Below are positions 25,431 to 35,582 of a stretch of 64,000 bases of DNA, one piece after another (the first letter of the stretch is position 1; every line of letters starts with the position of its first letter). Under the pieces are notes generated by a model, which had not been told where the DNA came from, did not search any database, and worked only from the letters and a program-made list of their open reading frames with translations. The stretch covers positions 3,720,001-3,784,000 of the forward strand of contig OX388351.1 in assembly GCA_947579665.1 (NCBI GenBank). The letters are read 5' to 3'. A program made the translations under genes and the position numbers. The stretch is from Sympetrum striolatum (Eukaryota; Arthropoda; Insecta; Odonata; Libellulidae).

Positions 25431-25930
25431 CATTCCCATCATGAATATACTCGTCCATGAACGAACAGCGCGTACGACAAAGCGTCTCAGAGCGTTGATA
25501 AACGGAGAAGCGGAGGGAATGGGAATTATCGCCGCAATTTGTCATAATAGTCGATGGCGAGAGGAATGAAAGGGATGAAGTAGGCATTGTGAAGGAGATA
25601 AGAGGGATGGGGTAGAAGTCGTTAATTGAAGATGGCGCCAGCGGCCTAATTTGCATCGTCTGGCCCGTTGATGGGGCGGTGGTGTTTCCTCCTCTCTCCT
25701 CTCTTACCTCTGGAATCCTGGAGCAGATGGTTAATGCATGAGACCCATTGGTTGCGGAGGCCTGCTTGATAACACGCGATCTCCTCAGGGTAAGGTATAG
25801 CACGGTTCGGTAGATACCCTTTGTTTTGGGTTGGCCCCAAGAGGGTGCCGTACGAGACCCTCCGTATAAATCTCTCTTCCGGAAATCCCTCTGGAAGGTG
25901 TCGGATTGCCAAGTCCAGTCCATGAATTTC
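25431..25930. other. GC-elevated island with GAGA run and Pho/YY1-like site
   Basis: AAGATGGCGCC at 25629-25639 matches the Pho/YY1 core (ATGGC with AAG before it), and CTCTCTCCTCTCT at 25692-25704 is a GAGA-factor-type run on the minus strand, 53 bases away. A minus-strand frame is open for 222 codons (25255-25923), the longest in the window, but shows no domain, and a shifted minus frame is also open for 88 codons. The region may be an intronic Polycomb response element or enhancer; a nested unknown gene is the weaker alternative. Confidence 0.4.
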
Positions 25931-27280
25931 CTAAGTTTGCTTTGCAGAGAGTTGAGAAACCCTTTTCGTTTGATTAATTGGAGTTTTGTCGTCCGCGATG
26001 AGTTAGGAAAGGTCGTCTTGCATTTGCGTTACGGCCGAAAACTATCAAAATTCCTTTTTGTTTTCGAAACGAATTTTAAATTTGGAGTCACAAATCTTCC
26101 GTGAGGGTTGAAAATAGATTGCGTTGTATTTCGGATGGCTGATTCCGAATTTTAAAATTTTATTTTAGAATTTTTCTCCCTGAATTCCACTTCTGACCGA
26201 AATTTCCCAAAACCTGACTTACTATTCTATTGAAGAATTTCAGAATGTAAATAAGATAAAATTAAGGAAGTCGCATCGCATGTGTAAATAATTCATTAAT
26301 GTTTTCAAATCCTCAAGGTATGTACGCAAACATTACATAATGATCCTCACTACGCAAGTTTCAGCGATGAATATGCAGGTGATACAGACTATACATTTTG
26401 ATGCGCATTGTTGACTGACTACTCTATGGTTAATTCATAACGATCACTTAGAAAATATTACATCCCTTCGCTTTCTAATCTAAATTTATTGTAAAGGATT
26501 ATTTAGCACACTCTAAAGATATTTATCTTAATTATTTATCATATCAGCACTGTAATCGGCAGTAAGAAGACGGCTGGCATTCTAGCCTGACGTAGTTTTC
26601 TTGTGCACTTTATTCTCTCATTTCTAATTCACGCATTAAAGTTCCCATGCGGAACAAGATCTGATACAGAAGCGCAATCCATTTCTTTAACTGCTTTCGT
26701 AATTTAATTAAAATAGTGAATGTAGTTAAACGGGTAACAATCAAAGTTATTCTTCAATGTGGTGATAATTTATCGCTCCAACACTGCGGATGTTGGAAGA
26801 TTCCAGGAAAGCTTCGCAGACTTAATTTCCTTAGAATTTTATTTCACGCATGGAATTAACCTGCTTTACATCGTAATGAATAAAATTTAGGGTCCATTTT
26901 ATCGCGAATTTCAAAATATTACTGGTGTGAATTTCAAAAGATTAATAATAACCATAGTTGTGTGGTATGCATTAGGAAGAAGATAGAATCCACTCGGTAA
27001 TTTCAAAATCGAATCTTCAGAGTCCTTAAAGGAATATAAAACTTCATGGTACTCAACTTATTAATAAACGTATTTTGTTGTAATTCATACCTTTCACGTA
27101 AATAGTATTCTTTGACTTGATATTTCCATAGCCCATGGAATTTCCGGAGATAATTACAATTAAGACTTGGAATATTTAGTTTAATCTACGGAGAAACTTA
27201 AAAGGAAAGTATTTCTCAGTTATGTCCTTTATATATCGTAATCAACAGGCAAGAGTTACTACTCAAAACAGTTAAACTCT
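25931..27280. other. AT-rich sequence
   Basis: Nothing recognised; an open plus frame to 26104 is a tail of the adjacent island. Confidence 0.5.
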
Positions 27281-27900
27281 GATAAGCTATTTACGAATTA
27301 GGACTGTGACGCGGGAAGTTGAGATTCCAAAATGATTGAGTGGACAATGAAACGAAGTCTAATAAAGTAACCAAATGAAAATGAAAAAAGGCGAAATTAA
27401 ATCTGGGCGGAGATGCAGAGCGAAGAAAAGGAGCGCGTAACAAGAGGTTATGGACACGGATAGGGAGGTGGTAGGATATTCTTATGATGGGCATCTTTTC
27501 CCCTAAACGGTGGACTCGTAAGTTGGTGAGAGATTTATGGGCTTTTGGATTTCGTGGGCTTAATTCAATTTGGGCCGAACCCGCCCTTGGCCCTGATTTA
27601 TCCTACTTCCCTTTCCTCTCCACAGGGAGCTTTCTGGGTCCTCAAACACGGCCGCCCTAGAATTGCCCCTTACAAAGAGACCCACGGACGCCTCTTCATT
27701 TTGGATATTATCCACGGTACTATGCATGACGATCGCTTTGCATTTCTTGATTCTTATTGATCTTCGAAGCATAGGATCTGTTGTTTTCATCGGGTTGGAG
27801 ACTTCAACGCTCGGCAATAGGGTGGCTAGGATTTTATCATGATAGTTAAGAATTCTATTCTACTTGGCCGTAGGGTGAACCCTAGTGACCCGTGGCCTAT
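27281..27900. other. Moderate-GC patch with an acceptor-like site
   Basis: 27600-27625 contains a pyrimidine tract ending CCACAG followed by an open plus-strand stretch to 27760 (GAFWVLKHGRPRIAPYKE...), and an overlapping minus frame (27560-27817). The translation resembles no family I know and there is no donor pairing it, so it is not called an exon. Confidence 0.3.
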
Positions 27901-28560
27901 ATTTTCTGCTGGCCTGCTAGATGTAGCGGGATATTTTACTTTTATAGCCAAGTTCCAAGTTCAAGCTTAGAATTTAAATTAAAAGACAGTTTTTCTAAAT
28001 ACGCAGCAAAAATTAAATGCAAAAATATTTTCGCTCTTTGAAAAATAATTCCAGAGACATTCAAAACACTCTCTTCACCAAATATAATTATGTAAATAGA
28101 ATTGAAATCCATATCAATGCTTGTTACTTGTTTTTGTTACGTCAATTTTGATGGATTATTAGCATTTTTAGTCCTTTACAATCTGTTTGTCTTCAATATT
28201 TTTCAGACTTACCAAGGATATTATCACATACCTGTCGTTAATCAACTTTAACAAACTTATACTTCCAATGTGATTATTTCACAATAGCTTCCGTAGTGCC
28301 AGTCTGACTTATCTATTTTCGGAATTCACGAAAATCATCGAATAATTGCATTTTAAAGATAGAAATATCATAGATTATGATTTTATGTAATAGTACTGCC
28401 TTGTACAGTTACCCTTTTCCATTACTTTCCATGTCATCAAAGACCGAGATGCTCTTAGCGGCTTTCACGTTGCATAACCGAATATTTATTCTCATCCTAA
28501 TAAATATAAGGACGATCGGACTGTGACGGACAATCTAATATGATCGAATGAACTTCAAGC
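27901..28560. other. AT-rich sequence
   Basis: No features seen. Confidence 0.55.
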
Positions 28561-29180
28561 CGTGAACCGCCGCCTTAAAAATGACCTAAAGGAGTTGAAT
28601 TACCTACGCGTATTATGAAACACGGCGGGGCATGTTCCGCAAAATAGGATGTCCATAAAAAGACGGGAGGGGAATCATTCAAAGCGACATTAATTAATGC
28701 GTGGCTCCTAACAAGTAGCACAACAAGGCATCGATCGGTAGACGGGGAATGAAAAAACACTGACAAAACAGCGCAAAACAAACTGTCCTGAATTAATGTC
28801 AGGTTAATTTGATATGCAAAGCGTAGCTTAAATAAAGTTCCCGATGATTAAAAGGGTGGGAGAACGGGTGTTGCGGGGAGGGGACAGTGTACCACCAACC
28901 GCGTACTTTTAATCTCCCCACGGGAGTCGATTTTTTTGGCATCGGATACGCACGCAGGCGAAGCACGTATCGGCGGTGAGGAACAAAGGAGTCAAAACAT
29001 ATTGGAAGATTTTTCCGATGGGCGAAGCGATGGGCGGCGTGGGGTCGTAGATGTCGGGTGTGGGACAAAGTGGAGGGAGGGATAATAGAAGATGGCCGCG
29101 AGAAAGGAAGCCATCTATTGCACTGCCTCCCGAACTTCTGCGTGCCACGGTAATTTCACCCATTCACATAAATTTCGCGA
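28561..29180. other. GC-elevated island with inverted AGATGGC pair
   Basis: AAGATGGCCGC (29089-29099) fits the Pho/YY1 consensus, and an inverted GCCATCT lies at 29110-29116, giving a 7-bp inverted pair with a 13-base gap. 28850-29060 is G-rich on the plus strand. Minus-strand frames of 68-89 codons in different registers show no motifs. Candidate regulatory element. Confidence 0.4.
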
Positions 29181-30280
29181 TGCACATTACGTTTGTTGGA
29201 TAGGAAAAATTAATATAATCCAAGCTTTGGACGCTAAAAGTAATGATTGAATCCTGAAATACATTGGCAAACGTAGCGAACACGTTATACACGGTTGGAA
29301 ATATACTTAACCCTGAAAAATAATCCTCCCTTTGCGGATGTTACTGAATTCAATAGAAGACGCCACATGTTTAAAAAGAGTAGTGCGACGAGACCTCTTA
29401 GCGAGTTTTATGACGCTGCTTTTGTGTTTCGGGAGACAATAAGTTAATATATGCCTTGGAAAGCAGAAGTTATATTGGCAGAGCTTATTCAGCGATATTC
29501 TATTGGAAGATTTTCCAATTTTAAATAATCTTAGAAAGCAAATGAAAACCCATTAATGAAGAAAGAGGTTGGCAGAAAGTGAGGCAAGAGAATGGCAGAG
29601 GTTTTAAAATACAACCAACTCGTATATTGCTAGCAGCAATTATTGCCTATTACTTCTTATCAAATTCCAATAGGATGATACTTTTACTCGTTTCAAAACA
29701 TTAGTCTAAGTTAAACTAGAAACTTCGTAGTCGTTTAAATATTTTCTGAATGACATTGTATTTTAATTCTTAGAAAATGGAATAAAGAATTTTGCTTTAA
29801 TCTTCACAAGTTTGATTTTTAAAGTGGTACTAATCAAGGTGACTTAAATCTTAACTGATTAGTTTTCTTTCGTTTTTATTCTGAGGCGAGTGAAATATCC
29901 TTACATTAGCATTGCATATTTAACGTAGCTGTGCTGTAAGAAGAAAACACGAATCTTGCGATGGATACCATTACAAATTATTTTTTCAACCATACTTGTT
30001 ATTTTATATGTGGCGTAAAAGGTTTAAGTAAAATTACACATTAAGTGTAAAAGGTAAAGTTTATTTTAGCTGTGCAAGCAAATTATGAAGTAGATGCGAT
30101 GCTAGTTTTTAAATGTATAATGATTTCATTAAAGTTGAAAGAATCATTTTCAAGATGGAAGCAGTTTATGGGAATGTCTTTAAAATTTTCATCGTAAACA
30201 TGATTCCACCTGTGTTTTTCCATTGATATTTCAATGTTGCTCTTAAGTCTCCTAGCTGTACACGCTATTCTGTAGTGGCA
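29181..30280. other. AT-rich sequence
   Basis: No features seen; mild GC rise at 29330-29420 without content. Confidence 0.55.
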
Positions 30281-30640
30281 TTAATTCAAGAGACTGATTC
30301 GTTCGCGGGGAGTCATTGATGAGATTCTCCAGCTCAGGAAAGATCGAGAGTGTGTACTTAAGGCACTCGACAGTGGCGCCGCTTCAGAGAGAGCGGCCTG
30401 TCCGATAAACAGGTGGGACGGAGGGTTATTTTTTCGGGCCGACTGGTTGCATGTCTCGGCTGTCATCGCCGCTGCTACATGAGGTGCCCCTCCTTCGACC
30501 CCCGCAGCGAGGGGCACTTCGGGGAAGGAGTAGCTACACAAACGGAGGGAAGTTGGTCGAAAAATTAATTTAATCAAAATTAGCATTTTTTCCTCGTCTC
30601 CCGCCAAGGTCACTCGGTGAAAAAAGATAACCATCTTTAA
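30281..30640. other. GC-rich island with a stable hairpin
   Basis: GTGCCCCTC (30484-30492) pairs perfectly with GAGGGGCAC (30509-30517) over a 16-base C-rich loop, and GCCGCT/AGCGGC flank a GAGAG run near 30376-30396. The minus strand is open for 117 codons, Ala/Ser-rich in the middle, with no domain. A regulatory or structured-RNA role is possible; unproven. Confidence 0.4.
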
Positions 30641-33150
30641 TTAAAACGGAAAATATAAATATAGGGAAACGCTCCAAGCCATGCATTAAACGAGGTGTTT
30701 TATATTGACTCTGTAATGGGGAAAATAGGACGGAGGTGTTCGTTATTAAATATTAAAATTAGAAATACTATCGTTAGTTAAACGCGAAATCGAGAAATTT
30801 AAATTTTTATTTAGGGCCGTGGGAAGGTTTCCGTAAACCGCGCTGTGATTCTGCATATTTAGTATTACCGGGTGTTGATAGCAGTATGGACGAGTATCCG
30901 GAAAGAGACGATTTAATTATAACCAGAAATACTTGAAGCAAGGCGGGGAAGATGAATGGCAGTTCTCACACAAATCCATGTTAGGCTTTTATTTTCATAC
31001 ATTAAAGTTTCTCCGACGATAATGAGCCGCTGATAATTTCAAATGAAAATACAGTAGTGGTGCTAAAATTAGCGTGAATTTATCAGCAATATAATAACAT
31101 AGGCCTCTGGATATTGTAGTTTACTCTTAGCAAATTCATAAGTTATTTTCTTCAGTAAAATTAAAGTTAAAATTTTGCTCTTATAATAATATAGTTCTAT
31201 TTTGATTTAATGTCCTGTTTATTTGGTTGATTTTAACTTTAATTTATTTTAAATTATTTATCTGTATGTTCACAGCAAGTTTTAATTTCAACGTACATCT
31301 GAGAAGTTTTTTATTAATTAATAATAATTATTATTATTAATATTAATAATAATTATTAATATTCTATAGCAAATCACTCGAACAATGGGGATTTAAACTT
31401 CTTCTCGTGACACTTTAGAAAGAACCACTCGAAAGTAAATGAAATAAGGTATTGCCCGCTTAGGGCTTCAACTGGATACTTAATGCAGATTTCTTAAGTA
31501 TAATTCAGCATTTAATGAAACTCACCGAACGTACTCATTCACAAATTCTAGTTCACATGTACGAATTGTAGGTATTGCTGTACAGTGAAATTGATCGTAA
31601 CCTAAGTAACTGGTTCTATTATTTTCAAGATGGGTATAAGTTTCACAATCAGATAACCAATGAAGGAGAAAAATAAGACAGGAATACCTCTATTAAGAGA
31701 AGCATGTTTTGTGTAACGCACGTTTCCAATGGACGAGAGAGAGATTTCAGCTGGTGTTAATTTAATTATCGTTCACTTTAGTAGTTCACTTCAATTAGTT
31801 CACTTGGAAGTTTTACCAGATGTAAAGAGAAATCTGGGAGATAAACACCTATACTTACATTTAAAAAATTCTACACACATTTGCCTTCTAAATTGTATCG
31901 TTTAAATAAATTCCCTCCTTCCTTACCTAAACAACTCTGTCTCTTTTATACTTAAGGGATACGTTTTCTTTTTAGGAAACGACTTTCCCAATATCTCATG
32001 GTTTTAGATATTTCGTCCACGTATTTCCTCAACATGCGCAATATGGGATATTTAAGTCTCTCATAAGATCTGTTGAAGACGTGGAAACCAGAACTGCGTC
32101 GATGTTGACAAAATGCACTTTTATCCGCCGGCTCTGTCTTTGAAGTCTTTTACGGAAGGAAGAAAGGATCTTTGGGTGTAGGGATAGTGTCTTTGCTGGA
32201 CCATTCGAATCACGTTCTCAAGCGATGCTTTCCACAAACGATTACGCTTTCGAGAACTCCATAGCGCTCTGCGACGGTCATTTGTCCCCAATTAATCTAA
32301 TGTCGTCGATACAAAGAAGGCGAGTGAGATGCTTTGAATACGAATTACATCGACGTGCCTTTTGTTCGCTCTCTTGCTGTGCTTTCTATCAAGTTTATTG
32401 CCTGAATTGCTTGTTCTCTACAAGTTACATTCGTATTCTCGACTTTCTTCGCTATATCCAGTTCGCCGTGTTTCTCTTGGCTATGACGATTATTCAGGTG
32501 CTCTAGTATATGTGAAGATATTATAAATTTCAGTAGCTGCTTTTGAACATTTCCAACAATAATTCTTTGGGAAAAATATTCTTACGTAGTTCTTAACGGA
32601 CCCTCAAGCTATTTCAAAAATATATTACGGCAGCTAGTTACAAAATTTCATGAATAAAGAATGAGATTTTTTAAATTGACTAATCACTTGAAGTAATAAT
32701 AATACATTCTCTTTTTTTAGGGGAGATTTAGACTGATGTGTCTTTGTCAACATAATACCCTAAATTTTACTGAGTTCCATTGTATTGACTGGTTTATGAA
32801 AAGTATAGTTGACGAATTACAGATGAAACAAACATTAGAATCAATTTATCAAGTTAATCTGAAAATCTAATCACCAAGTTGTGTAAATAATGGTCTTTTG
32901 CTAGGTTTAAAATAGTTCAAAGAACATCAAAAATTTTTAATCACTCGTCTTGCTTTCAAAGCTCGTGTTAGATAAAGAAGCAAAATTATCTTAAATTATA
33001 TCCTATTCTTTCCCTAAAAGTCGTAGTGTTTTTCAATGGTTTTATTAATTTTTTGTCAAGTAATTTCTCTTCGTCTCTGAGTTGTAAATAGAAAACCCTA
33101 AGCATTTGTACTGAGAGCAAACAGGGGAGAATATACATTGTGTACCTTTG
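30641..33150. other. AT-rich sequence
   Basis: 30660-30960 is moderate in GC. The rest is AT-rich apart from a small moderate patch at 32080-32480 with an unrecognised 93-codon plus frame. Includes the AT palindrome at 31330-31353 and a GAGAGAGA run near 31735. Confidence 0.5.
31330..31353. repeat. Perfect 24-bp AT palindrome
   Basis: ATT/AAT triplets mirrored around AATATT; every base is A or T. It extends imperfectly on both sides. Consistent with a decayed ATT microsatellite that folds on itself. Confidence 0.75.
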
Positions 33151-33154
33151 CGCT

Positions 33155-33340
33155 TTAACCCTAGATAGGCAGTGGTCCCTACAGACCACACGGATACAAA
33201 GTAATTGAGTGAAACATCTTCTCCGACCAAATGTATAACTATTTGCTCAACTTTTCCTAGCTCAAGGAGCCCTTTACTCGTAAGATGGTAAAAGTACAAT
33301 ATGTGGTCCTCTATGGGACCACTGATCTCCTCAGGACATC
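33155..33340. mobile_element. piggyBac-like MITE remnant
   Basis: TTAA at 33155-33158 is followed by CCCTAGATAGGCAGTGGTCC, the form of many piggyBac-like ends (TTAA target, then CCC). A subterminal hairpin GTGGTC/GACCAC (33172-33177/33184-33189) follows. In inverted orientation, 33302-33325 repeats CAGTGGTCCC...ACCACA and forms its own hairpin GTGGTCC/GGACCAC. The right TTAA boundary is not preserved, so the end coordinate is approximate. No transposase; an overlapping minus-strand frame is chance. Confidence 0.5.
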
Positions 33341-33590
33341 GGTTTTTATCGATTCGCGAAATGTTCTGCCCGATAAAGGTGTCTGCTCTTAAATGTAAAA
33401 TTCGTAGTTTTTCGAACATTCAACTTGTAATAAATCAGATCGTCAGTTCTATATCATCATTGAGAGTAACATGGGTCACAACGTATGCAATTCCGGAAAC
33501 CAAATTAAACCAGTAGCCAACTGCGTAGGAACTCCATTTAAAGCACTGATTTCAATGAATCTCGTAAATCGAATCTTTCTAGAATTGAGT
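33341..33590. other. AT-moderate sequence
   Basis: No features seen. Confidence 0.4.
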
Positions 33591-33990
33591 GATGTATAGA
33601 GCTCACGTTGTGGTATCGAAAGTAATTGGACAGACGATAAAAAACCGACGCTGCTTCACGTGGCGTTCGAGAATAATAAAAAGCGATGGCGGAAAAACGC
33701 GTCCTTCGACGGAACATCTGGTCCGCATAAAGTCTACCGACACTTAAAGTAACATATTTATAAGTCGTGCCGAAGGTTAGGACTCAGGCCACGTACTCGC
33801 GCTCGCATAAGTGAACATTTTCGTTGCTCTTTTTGTCGATCCGATAACGCGCGCAGAATTTGCTAAGGCCTCTGCCGAAGCAAATGAGTGGTCAGCGGAT
33901 TGGCTATCCTTTTCTTGTTGGATTTTCTTTAAACGTTGGACGTTTGGGATCGTATAGGCTATCATGAGATGTCGGTGCGCACGGCTAAGG
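33591..33990. other. Complex GC-elevated block 60-450 bases downstream of the exon
   Basis: Balanced, non-repetitive composition with GCGATGGCGG (33683-33692, Pho/YY1-type core), TTTATAAG (33761), and CG-rich words (CTCGCGCTCGCAT, ACGCGCGC). Position just inside the intron after the microexon suggests a splicing enhancer or transcriptional enhancer; inferred from position and composition only. Confidence 0.35.
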
Positions 33991-34040
33991 TTTTATACGG
34001 AAATAATAGAACTATATATTGTACGAAGACTTGGAAGAAA

Positions 34041-34047
34041 TCCTTAC
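34041..34047 (-). other. 5' splice donor of the homeobox exon
   Basis: On the minus strand the exon ends in CAG and continues GTAAGGA, close to the metazoan donor consensus. It leaves the reading frame at a codon boundary (phase 0), so the next exon should begin with the codon for residue 47, normally V of VWFQNRR. Confidence 0.88.
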
Positions 34048-34093
34048 CTGAATTCTAGCCTCCGTCAAGCCGATCTTCATTGCGAGTTCTTCC
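34048..34093 (-). CDS. al: Internal 46-bp exon of a Paired-class homeobox gene, best match aristaless
   Basis: Read on the minus strand, one base (G) completes an upstream split codon and 15 codons follow: EELAMKIGLTEARIQ. In homeodomain numbering this is residue 31 (an AG|G split fits Arg31) to Gln46: the end of helix 2, the turn with L40-T41-E42, and the first half of helix 3. The DNA-reading residues W48, F49, Q50 and N51 must lie in the next exon. From memory of the family, REELAMKIGLTEARIQ fits insect Aristaless best; Arx, Pph13, Otp and Drgx differ at several of these positions (for example V rather than I at 45). The exon is flanked by a T-rich acceptor ending in CAG and by the donor CAG|GTAAGG. 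The split at 46/47 is a known intron position in Paired-like homeoboxes. Aristaless is a nuclear DNA-binding transcription factor that patterns distal appendages. The exon itself is near certain; the choice of al over another Paired-class paralogue is less so. Confidence 0.9.
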
Positions 34094-34121
34094 CTGAAAA
34101 AAAGAAAATTTACCATTAGAA
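34094..34121 (-). other. 3' splice acceptor and likely branch site of the homeobox exon
   Basis: On the minus strand the 15 bases before the exon are TTTTCTTTTTTTCAG, a strong polypyrimidine tract with acceptor AG. About 21-25 bases further upstream lies CTAAT (plus-strand 34115-34119), matching the insect branch-point consensus CTAAY at a usual distance. Seen directly; the branch role is inferred. Confidence 0.85.
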
Positions 34122-35482
34122 TTCTTCGTACATATAATCGTAATATGAATTATATTAGTGATTCATAGCATTTAAAAACAATTATGAGCTGATCTTAATT
34201 ACAAGTTAAGAGAAATGACCCTGAAAATGTTTTTTATTTCAAGGTATATTCCTACTATTATATTTATGATTCTGCAAGAGATCATTCAATAACTCAAGAA
34301 AAAAAAATCAATAATCCTTTCATGAAGCAAATTATGCATGTATTAGATATCTCCTTTCATTAGTAATATATGTCTCATTATTTCGTATAAAATAACAATC
34401 CTTTCGTTCATTGGTAATTTATCCTACCTTTTATATCATTATTTTACAATTAGTTTCTTAATCCATCTTCCCTCAATACCCCATTTCTTATTTCATCGAT
34501 TCATTACGTCATTAAAAACCACTTACCTTCCTAACAATACCCATCACCTTCGACTTCTGCTAAACAAAGTTGCTTTTCTTTCAATGTAGCATTTACATCT
34601 CAATGACCTATCTTTTGATGTTAACCGTTCGTTAGCTCAACGTATCAATCCCGTTCACAAAATTACAATGTATTCTCCTATAATTCTCATCGTTATGACT
34701 CGTTATCATCAGAATATCTAGAGGTTGTTTTATATGCAGTGATCGGAAACACTCATTACCATTATTTTTGCATTATGATGACATTTCTGTAGTTTCCTCT
34801 TTAGTACCATCTCATCGAATACGGGTGAGCTAAAGAATGGTGTACAGAAAATCTCTCTCATGTTCAGTAAACATTCGGAAATAGCCAAACAAATACATTG
34901 CTAACCATCATTAAAAGACAAGTCTTTGTTTGGATTCAAATGTATTATATGATTTGGCAACAGGTTAATATATAATATCATTTGATATAATTTGACACGA
35001 GTGTGATTTCAATGCGCCTTCGTAAGCCAATGCATCAATGCAGCCGATGAAAACTTTTGGTTGGCGCAGACATGAGAATGGTTGCGATAAAATAGAGACA
35101 AGATAACTGAGTGACAGACAGAACCTCATTCAGACTCATGTCCTTTCTGTTCCACCGTCGGAATCATCTTGTTAGAATGCCGGAGGTGGCTATCTAGAGT
35201 TGATATGGCCGAGAAAAACGTCTGAGATCCTTTTAGAGGGTGAAATCTATTGTCTAAGTGATTTCCAGCGCCTTTCAGATTGTCTGGGACGTGCCATTTG
35301 GTTCCGTAGAAAGCGCTTGCGAAAAAATTCCGACATTTTGTTGTCGGACGAATTTTCCCATTTTTCATGACTTGTTTCACCGAGCATTAGCATAGCAGAT
35401 TATTATTCAGTAAATGGAAATATAATAAAGTAAGTTATTTTAAAAACGTAACAGATGCACTTAGAAGAATTACCGAATAGGT
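34122..35482. other. AT-rich intronic sequence
   Basis: Mostly AT-rich. A moderate patch at 35040-35400 carries an unrecognised 84-codon minus frame. No other feature. Confidence 0.5.
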
Positions 35483-35582
35483 AGGGACATCAAAAAAGTC
35501 AGACGGGACCCGGACTAGAGACCAGAACTCTCAATTGCCGGTTGAGGGAGAGTTCCTATTCCGGACTTTTTCCCACATCCCT
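35483..35582. repeat. Fold-back element of about 100 bp
   Basis: Left AGGGACATCAAAAAAGTCAGA (35483-35503) mirrors right 35560-35582 (TCCGGACTTTTTCCCACATCCCT), and inner AGAACTCTC...AA mirrors TTGAGGGAGAGTTCCT, around a TTGCCGG centre. The ends are near-complementary AGGGA/TCCCT. Likely a short MITE or fold-back; no target duplication found. Confidence 0.6.

Larger units (their letters stand above)
1..34047 (-). other. al: Downstream intron of the homeobox gene (partial)
   Basis: From the donor at 34047 to the window edge I found no exon coding VWFQNRRAKW, and no OAR tail exon (the C-terminal motif of many Paired-like proteins). The intron is therefore at least 34 kb if no exon was missed. 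It holds the islands and repeats listed separately. The intron call is inferred from the exon structure. Confidence 0.65.

Noticed and set aside
25255..25923. 222-codon minus-strand open frame as a nested gene
   Set aside because: No domain or motif recognised, another minus register is open in the same place, and the island has few stop-like words because of its GC. Kept only as a possibility inside a regulatory island.
27600..27760. Plus-strand exon after CCACAG
   Set aside because: The acceptor looks acceptable but the translation resembles no protein and no paired donor or upstream exon was found.
33045..33419. 124-codon minus frame as a piggyBac transposase fragment
   Set aside because: No catalytic or ring-finger motif; the frame runs straight across the MITE hairpins, which are non-coding.
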